A stretch of DNA of 35,925 nucleotides, from assembly GCA_017415775.1 (NCBI GenBank), contig JAFQFC010000035.1:1-35925 (forward strand), given 5' to 3'. Shown here piece by piece: positions 15,562 through 22,259 of the stretch (within the stretch, counting starts at the first letter, position 1; each line of letters starts with the position of its first letter). The notes beneath the pieces are model-generated. The model was not told the origin of the DNA. It was given only the letters and a program-made list of their open reading frames with translations, and ran no database searches. This DNA is from Oscillospiraceae bacterium. GTDB taxonomy: Bacteria; Bacillota; Clostridia; Oscillospirales; Oscillospiraceae. The position numbers and the translations under genes are program-made.

Positions 15562-16938
15562 ATGGAACGATTTGGTATTTCTGTGGAACTGAAGAATGTG
15601 CCGGTGCTGGACCCCGGCTTCATGCCCATGCTGCCCTTTAACCGGGCATTCCTCAAGGGCGCTTCCAAGCCGGTGACCGTGGCGGTGGAGCGTGCCAACG
15701 GTCAGGTGGCCACCACCCACACCATGATCCACGGCACGCCCGAGATGGCCGAGGCTGACCGCTACTACATCGACCGTCTGGTGAAGACCGCTCTGTGGAT
15801 GAAGGGCGGCTACAAGATCTATGTGGACGACAAAGATATCTACGACTACCTGTGCAGCGTGTACTGCAAGGGCGGCGAGCGTGAGTTCGACTGGGACTTC
15901 ATGGCCAATATCTTTGAAAAGCCCTTCGAGATCGTGCTGACCGACGCCGTACCCGAGAGCCGTGACTGCCCCAAGCCCATGGGCGGTCATCTGGAAGGCT
16001 GCCGCATCGGCTTTGACGCCGGCGGCTCCGACCGCAAGGTGTCTGCCGTCATCGACGGCGAGACCGTGTTCTCCGAGGAAGTGGTGTGGCTGCCCAAGAT
16101 CAATCCCGATCCCGACTATCACTATGCCGGCATCGTGGAGGCCCTGAAGAAGGCCGCCTCCTACATGCCCCGTGTGGATGCCGTGGGCGTCAGCTCCGCC
16201 GGTATCTATATCAACGACCGCACCATGAGCGCCTCTTTGTTCCTGAAGGTGCCCAAGGAGCTGTATGAGGAGAAGGTGAAGAACATCTTCATCCGTGCCA
16301 TCACCGATACCTTCGGCGATGTGCCCTACGCCGTGGCCAACGACGGCGACGTGTCCGCTCTGGCCGGCACCATGAGCCTGAACGACAACAACGTGCTGGG
16401 CATCGCCATGGGCACCAGCGAGGCCGTGGGCTACGTCAACGCTGACGGCTGCATCACCGGCTGGCTCAACGAGCTGGCCTTCGTCCCCGTGGACGCCAAC
16501 CCCGACGCCATGCGTGACGAGTGGTCCGGCGACATCGGCTGCGGCGTGAAGTACTTCTGCCAGGACGGCGTGAACAAGCTGGCACCCCGTGCCGGTATCG
16601 AGCTGGACGAGAGCGCTTCCCCCGCCGAGAAGCTGAAGGTCACCCAGAAGCTGATGGAGCAGGATGATCCCCGTGCCGCTCAGGTGTACGAGTCCATCGG
16701 CTGCTATCTGGGCCACACCCTGGCTTACTACTTCGAGCATTATGGCTTCAAGTACGTGCTGCTGCTGGGCCGTGTCATGAGCGGTAAGGGCGGCGATCTG
16801 CTGCTGAGCACCTGCCGCAAGGTGCTGGACGAGGAGTACCCCGAGTACGCCGACAAGATCCAGCTGACGCTGCCCGACGAGAAGTTCCGCCGCGTGGGCC
16901 AGTCCATGGCTGCTGCCAGCCTGCCGGAGATGAAGTAA
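15562..16938 (+). CDS. divergent ROK-family protein, probable sugar kinase, with N-terminal extension
   Basis: At 458 residues this is about 150 longer than usual ROK kinases. The ROK part starts near residue 147: the phosphate loop reads GFDAGGSDRK (150-159) where DIGGT is normal, the catalytic Asp is seen in NDGDVSALAG (D261), and GIAMGTSEAVG (280-290) forms the second nucleotide loop. The zinc-binding Cys cluster of classical ROK proteins is not evident. The first 145 residues resemble no domain I know. It lies 34 bases after the maturase and 16 before nagA, so N-acetylglucosamine (or its kin) 6-kinase is the natural guess. A non-kinase sugar sensor is possible, but no DNA-binding helix is visible. 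Confidence 0.82.
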   Translation: MERFGISVELKNVPVLDPGFMPMLPFNRAFLKGASKPVTVAVERANGQVATTHTMIHGTPEMAEADRYYIDRLVKTALWMKGGYKIYVDDKDIYDYLCSVYCKGGEREFDWDFMANIFEKPFEIVLTDAVPESRDCPKPMGGHLEGCRIGFDAGGSDRKVSAVIDGETVFSEEVVWLPKINPDPDYHYAGIVEALKKAASYMPRVDAVGVSSAGIYINDRTMSASLFLKVPKELYEEKVKNIFIRAITDTFGDVPYAVANDGDVSALAGTMSLNDNNVLGIAMGTSEAVGYVNADGCITGWLNELAFVPVDANPDAMRDEWSGDIGCGVKYFCQDGVNKLAPRAGIELDESASPAEKLKVTQKLMEQDDPRAAQVYESIGCYLGHTLAYYFEHYGFKYVLLLGRVMSGKGGDLLLSTCRKVLDEEYPEYADKIQLTLPDEKFRRVGQSMAAASLPEMK

Positions 16939-16954
16939 GACGGGAGGTACCCGC

Positions 16955-18082
16955 ATGAAAGTGATCAACGGCCGGGTGTTTGACCCGGAGCAGGGCTTTG
17001 TGCAGCGTGACCTCTGCACCGACGGCAGCCTGATCGCCGCCGCCGGCGACGGTGAGGTGATCGACGCCGCCGGGGGCTACGTGATCCCCGGTCTGGTGGA
17101 CGTCCACTTCCACGGCGCCGTGGGCGAGGATTTCAGCGACGCCACCGCCGAGGGTCTGCAGCGCATTGCCGACTTTGAGCTGAGCCAGGGCGTGATGTAC
17201 ATCTGCCCGGCAGGCATGACCCTGCCCGAGGACCAGCTGCGTGCCATCTGTGAAAATACCGCTGCCCACCGCCGTGAAAACCGTGGCGGTGCGGAGGTGG
17301 TGGGTCTCCATCTGGAGGGCCCCTTCCTGTCCATGGCCAAAAAGGGCGCCCAGAACGCCGACTACCTCCATGCACCCGACGCCGCTATGCTGGCACGTCT
17401 CCAGGAGGCCGCTCAGGGCGCTGTCCGTCTGGTGACGGTGGCTCCCGAGGAGCCGGGCGCTATGGAATTCATCCGCAGTGCCAAGGAAATGGGCATCACC
17501 GTGTCCGTGGGCCACACCACGGCGGACTACGACACCGCCATGGAGGCCTTCCGCTGCGGCGCATCCCACGCCACCCATCTCTATAACGGTATGCCCAGCC
17601 TGCACCACCGTGCCCCCGCCGTCATCGGCGCCGCCTTCGATACCCCCGGTGTCCGGGCCGAGCTGATCTGCGACGGCGTGCATATCCACGGCGCTATGGT
17701 GCGTCTGGCCTTCCGTCTGTTCGGTGCTGAGCGCATGGTGCTGATCTCCGACTCCCTTCGTGCTGCCGGTATGCCCGACGGCGTGTATCCCTTCGGCGGT
17801 CAGGAGATCGAGGTCCACGGCAACCGTGCCACCATCGTGGGCCATCCCGAGACGCTGGCCGGTTCTGTCACCAGCCTGATGGGCTGCCTGCGGCAGGCCG
17901 TGCAGTTTGACATCCCCCTCCACGACGCCGTGCGGGCCTGCACGCTGAATCCGGCACAGGCCATCGGTATCGATGACCGCTGCGGCACGCTGGACGAGGG
18001 TAAGGACGCCAGCTTTATCCTGCTGGACGAGAAGGATCTCTCCGTCCGGGCCATGGTGTTCAAGGGCCGGCGCATTGCGTGA
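16955..18082 (+). CDS. nagA: N-acetylglucosamine-6-phosphate deacetylase
   Basis: NagA removes acetate from GlcNAc-6-phosphate to give GlcN-6-phosphate for NagB. The 375-residue protein has the amidohydrolase set: HFHG (H51, H53), HLEGPF (E121), VGHTTADY (H187), ATHLYNGM (H208), CDGVHIH (D240, H243) and the catalytic Asp in LISDSLRAAG (D266). The start has GGGAGG upstream. It ends an operon with the sulfatase maturase and the ROK protein and is followed by a strong terminator. The link to a sulfatase maturase suggests that desulfated amino sugars are what this copy handles. Confidence 0.95.
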   Translation: MKVINGRVFDPEQGFVQRDLCTDGSLIAAAGDGEVIDAAGGYVIPGLVDVHFHGAVGEDFSDATAEGLQRIADFELSQGVMYICPAGMTLPEDQLRAICENTAAHRRENRGGAEVVGLHLEGPFLSMAKKGAQNADYLHAPDAAMLARLQEAAQGAVRLVTVAPEEPGAMEFIRSAKEMGITVSVGHTTADYDTAMEAFRCGASHATHLYNGMPSLHHRAPAVIGAAFDTPGVRAELICDGVHIHGAMVRLAFRLFGAERMVLISDSLRAAGMPDGVYPFGGQEIEVHGNRATIVGHPETLAGSVTSLMGCLRQAVQFDIPLHDAVRACTLNPAQAIGIDDRCGTLDEGKDASFILLDEKDLSVRAMVFKGRRIA

Positions 18083-18100
18083 AGAAACGGAATCGTTATG

Positions 18101-18133
18101 AAAAAAGCCTGCCGCAGCTGCGGCAGGCTTTTT
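18101..18133. terminator. bidirectional terminator between nagA and the phosphatase gene
   Basis: A perfect 22-base palindrome (18107-18128) is flanked by six A and five T. It can end nagA (plus) and the phosphatase (minus). Confidence 0.93.
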
Positions 18134-18168
18134 ATTGTGGGCGTTTGTAAGACAAATTGGAATTTGTC

Positions 18169-18750
18169 TTACTGTTTTACTCTATCGATATACCATTTTA
18201 GAAATTCCTCAATGTATCGTTTATGGGGTGTAATAACATCGATATCTATTGTGGGGTTCTGTCTTGCAAATTCATTTAATAATGTTTCCAAATTGAACTT
18301 GGTTTTCAAATAGTCGTTAACAATGTATTCGGGTGACATTCCCAACTTATATAGCAAAACAGCGGAAACAACACCTGTCCTGTCTTTTCCTGCATTACAG
18401 AAATAGAGCACATTGGATTTTTCGTTTAGCAGAAACTCAATCATTGCATCAAATTTCGCATCCACCATAGCGATGTAAGACTTTGACACATCATCGGTAC
18501 TGGTTGGTACTTTATCTCCTCCTGCAAGAGTAAAAACATAATAAGAGAAGCGATTATCGTCTATTAACGGACAATGTTTTCTCACTCGTTCCTCGTCTGT
18601 TCTGAGGTCGACAATCGTAGTTACATTGTTGGTCAATAACCAATCCTTTTCCTCTTCGGTAATCTCGGTTGGAACATCGCTTCGAATATACTTAAAACTG
18701 TTTTCAATAATGGGGCGGGTATTTAATGTGTTTTGAAAAATGTGCATCAT
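18169..18750 (-). CDS. tyrosine-protein phosphatase (CX5R type), AT-rich
   Basis: The 193-residue protein has the active-site loop FCNAGKDRTG (C118, D123, R124), the CX5R motif of the Y_phosphatase3 group of tyrosine/serine or phosphoinositide phosphatases, plus the upstream TIVDLRTDEER segment (about 45-55). It has no signal peptide. The start at 18750 follows GGAGGGGAG; an ATG three bases later is equally possible. Base composition and codon use are AT-rich (many AAT, TTT, ATT codons), unlike all neighbours, and the gene stands alone between a terminator and a dispersed repeat. Recent transfer is likely. Substrate unknown. Confidence 0.88.
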   Translation of the reverse strand: MMHIFQNTLNTRPIIENSFKYIRSDVPTEITEEEKDWLLTNNVTTIVDLRTDEERVRKHCPLIDDNRFSYYVFTLAGGDKVPTSTDDVSKSYIAMVDAKFDAMIEFLLNEKSNVLYFCNAGKDRTGVVSAVLLYKLGMSPEYIVNDYLKTKFNLETLLNEFARQNPTIDIDVITPHKRYIEEFLKWYIDRVKQ

Positions 18751-18860
18751 TCTCCCCTCCACCAAATTCAAGTTTGTCTAAGAGACCGTCTGCTGCCTTC
18801 ACAGGTGCGGTACGTTGCCTTATCGACATCTTATCACACCGCCACCGGCTGTGCAACGGT

Positions 18861-18913
18861 TATCCCCCCGTCATTTGCGTTGCAAATGCCACCCCCCTTT
18901 AGGCAAGGGGGGT
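18861..18913 (+). repeat. 53-bp dispersed repeat, copy A
   Basis: The element begins TATCCCCCCG and ends CCCCCCTTTAGGCAAGGGGGGT. It matches 35871-35923 on the other strand over its full length with a few differences, all in the middle. It contains two possible hairpins: CATTTGC/GCAAATG around GTT, and CCCCCC/GGGGGG around TTTAGGCAA. It encodes nothing and lies between the phosphatase gene and a terminator. It looks like a REP- or MITE-type element. Confidence 0.75.
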
Positions 18914-18914
18914 G

Positions 18915-18950
18915 AAAAAGGAGACAACACATGCGTGTTGTCTCCTTTTT
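18915..18950. terminator. terminator of the alpha-glucosidase/symporter operon
   Basis: A perfect 16-bp stem (18915-18930 with 18935-18950) includes A and T runs at its base. It follows directly on the stop of the small four-Cys gene on the minus strand and could act both ways. Confidence 0.9.
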
Positions 18951-19124
18951 TTATTGCTTTCTTGCGGTGATGTATTCGTCGCCGGGGCGCCAGTAGGGGC
19001 AGGAATCCGTGTGGCTGGAGAGGAAGCGGATCATCTCGTCCTCGTCTAAGTCCATGTCGCAGACGTAGTCGTCGTACAGCTCATCATAGACGAAAAAGTT
19101 ACAGCTTTCGCACTTACTGCTCAT
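18951..19124 (-). CDS. small four-cysteine protein, DUF6472-like
   Basis: This 57-residue protein is too short for many gene callers. It reads MSSKCESCNFF, then VYDELYDDYVCDMDLDEDE and a C-terminal CPYWRPGDEY. Four cysteines (C5, C8, C22, C42) with a CX2C start suggest a zinc or iron-sulfur site, and the middle is very acidic. It matches what I recall of DUF6472, a small Clostridia family of unknown function. Its ATG overlaps the symporter stop (ATGA), so it should be translated together with it. Its stop touches the terminator. Confidence 0.75.
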   Translation of the reverse strand: MSSKCESCNFFVYDELYDDYVCDMDLDEDEMIRFLSSHTDSCPYWRPGDEYITARKQ

Positions 19125-20479
19125 TTCAGGTCACCTCTGGCCGTGAGATCGGCGATGATCTCACCGTAAAGCTTGGCGTCGATCCTATACTTCTTCAGGT
19201 AGATCACATAGCCGATGACGATGGCGACGAGGGGGAAGATCATCATAGCCATCTTCATGATGAGAAGGCCCTGGGCCGTCACCTGCGAGGCGTCGGCGGC
19301 CTGATTGATGCCGGAGATGATGAGGGTCACCGTCACCACGCCGGTGGCGATGGCGCTGCCCAGCTTGTTGATGAGGGGCTGGACGGAGAAGGTGATGGAC
19401 TCGTTGCGGCGGCCCATCTTCCACTGGCCGTACTCGATGGTGTCGGCCAGGAACATGAGCATCAGGGTCTGGATGAAGGCCTGACCGATGAACAGCAGCA
19501 CGCCGGCAATGCCGATGGGCAGCATGTGCATGGGGGCGAAGAAGAACACGATGTAGCCCACCACCACCAGCACCGTGGCGATGGAGTAGAGCTTTTTGCG
19601 GTTGAATTTTGCGGCGAATTTGGGGAACAGGGCCAGGGCCGTCAGCTGGCTGACACCCAGCACGCCGGCGAACACGGAGTACATACTCTCGTCACCGTAG
19701 GCGTAGATGAAGAAGTAGGTGCCGAAGCTGGTGGTGGTAGAGTAGCCCACCATGAAGAGGATCATACTGATGGTGGTCCACAGCAGCTGGTCGTTGCCGA
19801 AGATGACCCGGACGAAGTCCCGCAGGGTGGTGCGCTCCTCGTCCTTATAATGGCTGCGGTCCTCCTTCACGCCGATGAGGGTGATGAGCTGGGTGCCCAG
19901 CATCATGACGCACACGGCGATGGCGAGGATAAACCAGCCCTTCTGCTCGCTGCCCACGGCGCTGCCGATGGCACCGGTGATGGGGATCACGCCCACCACG
20001 ATGATGTACATGCCCACGTTGGCGCAAATGCGGGCGAAGGCGCCCATCTTCTCACGCTGGGCCTGATCGGTGGTCAGGGCCGGCAGCAGCGACCAGTAGG
20101 CGATGTCGTCCACGCCGAAGCTGATGTCCCACAGCACGTAGGCGATGCCGAAGAGGATCACGTAGGCTGTGCCGGTGAGGGGAAGCTCGGCGAAGAGCAG
20201 CAGCTGGCAGAAGCAGGCCACGATGCTGCCGCAGAGGATCCACGGCTTGAATTTGCCCCAGCGGCTGCGGGTATTGTCGATGAAAATGCCGGTGATGGGG
20301 TCGTTGAAGGCGTCCAGAATCCGCAGCACCGTCAGCACACCGCCCACCGCCGCCAGCATGGCGTCGCTGAGCTGGCGCACCTCGGTGAGGTAGGTCATGA
20401 GGAACATGGACTCCAGCGTATAGAACATGTCCCGGCCAATGGTGCCAAGGCCGAAGCAATAGTGGTTTCTCTTACTCAT
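19121..20479 (-). CDS. GPH-family sugar:cation symporter
   Basis: The 452-residue protein has about 12 membrane helices and the marks of glycoside-pentoside-hexuronide symporters (MelB/XynP/YicJ group): FGLGTIGRDMFYTL at the start, DAFNDPITGIFIDNTRSRWG (about 56-75) with the conserved DPxxG, and ADTIEYGQWKMGRR (about 347-360). It should import a disaccharide or oligosaccharide with a cation. The ATG at 20479 overlaps the end of the alpha-glucosidase frame by eight bases and has AGGTG upstream; a GTG nine bases earlier is possible. Pairing with a GH13 enzyme suggests an alpha-glucoside such as isomaltose or maltose, which is inference. Confidence 0.92.
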   Translation of the reverse strand: MSKRNHYCFGLGTIGRDMFYTLESMFLMTYLTEVRQLSDAMLAAVGGVLTVLRILDAFNDPITGIFIDNTRSRWGKFKPWILCGSIVACFCQLLLFAELPLTGTAYVILFGIAYVLWDISFGVDDIAYWSLLPALTTDQAQREKMGAFARICANVGMYIIVVGVIPITGAIGSAVGSEQKGWFILAIAVCVMMLGTQLITLIGVKEDRSHYKDEERTTLRDFVRVIFGNDQLLWTTISMILFMVGYSTTTSFGTYFFIYAYGDESMYSVFAGVLGVSQLTALALFPKFAAKFNRKKLYSIATVLVVVGYIVFFFAPMHMLPIGIAGVLLFIGQAFIQTLMLMFLADTIEYGQWKMGRRNESITFSVQPLINKLGSAIATGVVTVTLIISGINQAADASQVTAQGLLIMKMAMMIFPLVAIVIGYVIYLKKYRIDAKLYGEIIADLTARGDLK

Positions 20480-22091
20480 TTTCTTCACCTCGCAGGATCA
20501 CGGCCTCCCAAGGCAGCAGCGTGCCCGAGAAGCTCTTGCCGCCGTAGCTGGAGAGCAGCAGGTCACCGGTGTAGTCCACCGTCTGCATGGCGTCGCAGCA
20601 GTTGAGGATCACGGTCAGCGTTTCGCCGTCATAGGTGCGGCGGTAGGCGCACAGGGTATCGGTGGCTGCCAGCAGCTCAAACTCGCCCCACAGCAGCGTC
20701 TCGCTCTCTTTGCGCAGGGCGATGAGGGTCTTGTACCAGCTGCGCAGAGAGTGGGGATCGTTTTTCTGGCTTTCCACATTGATGCGCTTGTGGTTGCCGT
20801 TGATGCCCAGCCAGGGCGTGCCGGTGGTGAAGCCGGCGCCGGGACGGGCCGACCACTGCATGGGCGTGCGGGCGTTGTCACGGCTGGTGGCACGGATGAT
20901 CTTCCAGCGCAGAGCGGCGGGGATATGGAAAGACTTGAGCAGGCCGTGGACGTTGATGGACTCCACATCCCGCACCTGAGCCATGGAAGTGAAGTCGAAG
21001 TCCAGCATGCCGATCTCCTGTCCCTGATAGACGTAGGGCGTACCCTTCAGGGTGAAAAGGAGGGTGGCCAGCAGCTTGCCCGACTCCACGGGGTATTTCT
21101 CCGAGCCGAAGCGGGGGATGGAGCGGGGCTGGTCGTGGTTTTCCAGATAAATGGTGTTCCACGGCAGGTCCTTCTGCCAGCGGGCCAGGGTCTCCATGAA
21201 CTTGCCCCATTTGTGGGGCTTTTTGAACCACTTGACGATGGTCTGGTCGCATTCCATATGCTCGAAGCCGAACACGGTGTGGAGCTCCCTGCGCTCCGGA
21301 GCGCACAGATCCCAGGCCATCTGGGTGGAGACGAACACCGTTTCGCCCACGGTGTAGGCGTTATACTCGTCGAAGATCTCACGCAGCTCACGCAGGATCT
21401 GGTGAGTGCCCTCCCGGGAGAGGTAATGCTCCGAGCCGGTGAGGATCAGCTTCTTGGGGGAGGAGTCCAGGGAGTCCTTCCAAAGAATGTTGATCACGTC
21501 GCAGCGGAAGCCGGCGATGCCCTTATCCAGCCAGAAGCGGAGGATCTTCTTGATCTCCTCCAGCACTTTCGGTTCGTAGTAGTTCAGATCCGGCTGGTGG
21601 GGGGCGAAGAGGTGGAGATAATATTCGCCGCTGCGCTCGTCATACTCCCAGCAGTTGCCGCCGAAAAAGCCGGTCCAGTTGTTGGGGAGTTTGCCGTTTT
21701 TGCCGCCCTTGCGCCAGAAGTAGTAGTTGCGGTAGGGGCTTTCCGGGTTGCGGCTGGCCTGGAACCAGGGGTGGGCGGTGGAGGTGTGGTTGATGACCAG
21801 GTCCATGAGGATGCCCATGCCCCGCTTTTTGGCCTCAGCGATGAGGCGGTCCATGTCGTCCATGGTGCCAAAGTCGGGGTGGATGGCGCAGTAGTCGCTG
21901 ATGTCGTAGCCGTTGTCCTCGTTGGGGGAGGCGTAGACAGGGGAGAGCCAGAGGAGGTCCACGCCCAGGTCGGCAAGCTCGTCCAGCTTGGAAATGATGC
22001 CGGGGATATCGCCGATACCGTCGCCGTTACTGTCGCAGAAGCTGCGGGGGTAGATCTGATAGACTGTGGATTTCTTCCACTATTCACGCAT
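20472..22091 (-). pseudogene. alpha-glucosidase/oligo-1,6-glucosidase (GH13) with an in-frame amber at codon 4
   Basis: Read from the ATG at 22091, the frame gives Met-Arg-Glu, then TAG (22080-22082), then WKKSTVYQIYPRSF and a full GH13 protein of about 540 codons. Homologues usually begin MREWWKK, so the TAG stands where TGG (Trp) is expected. The rest is intact: the first barrel strand VYQIYPRSF, nucleophile Asp in GFRCDV (about D198), acid/base Glu in VGETVF (about E250), and ENHDQPR (about D320). The next in-frame start is a GTG at 21962, which would lose the first 43 codons including barrel strand 1. The enzyme would hydrolyse alpha-1,6 or alpha-1,4 glucosides in the cytoplasm. Family call is firm; loss of function is likely but could be a sequencing error or readthrough. 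Confidence 0.85.
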
Positions 22092-22134
22092 AGGGCAAAA
22101 CCGTCCTTTCCGGGGATTATGTGTATACCATATC

Positions 22135-22164
22135 ATTATACATCCCGCCGGGGGAGAGCGTCAA
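22135..22164 (-). promoter_or_regulatory. sigma-A promoter of the alpha-glucosidase operon
   Basis: On the minus strand TTGACG (22159-22164) and a perfect TATAAT (22135-22140) are 18 bases apart. The start codon at 22091 is about 45 bases further on. The promoter looks intact although the first gene carries a stop. Confidence 0.72.
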
Positions 22165-22197
22165 CGAAAAATGCGGTGGCATACCTATATAAATACA

Positions 22198-22238
22198 TAA
22201 AAAAGAAGCGGGGGCGGCAGTTGTACTGCCGCCCCCGC
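22198..22238 (-). terminator. terminator of the giant surface protein gene
   Basis: A perfect 13-bp GC-rich stem (22208-22220 with 22226-22238) is followed on the minus strand by TTCTTTTTTA. It lies 22 bases past the stop at 22260. Confidence 0.93.
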
Positions 22239-22259
22239 CGGGGTCAAAAGGGGAGTGGA

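Noticed and set aside
15325..17019. A 564-codon minus-strand frame opposite the ROK and maturase genes
   Set aside because: It overlaps three well-supported plus-strand genes and shows no domain.
21584..22087. A 167-codon minus-strand frame at the 5' end of the alpha-glucosidase
   Set aside because: It is in another frame from the GH13 sequence and is Thr/Ser/Pro-rich shadow; it does not rescue the interrupted N-terminus.
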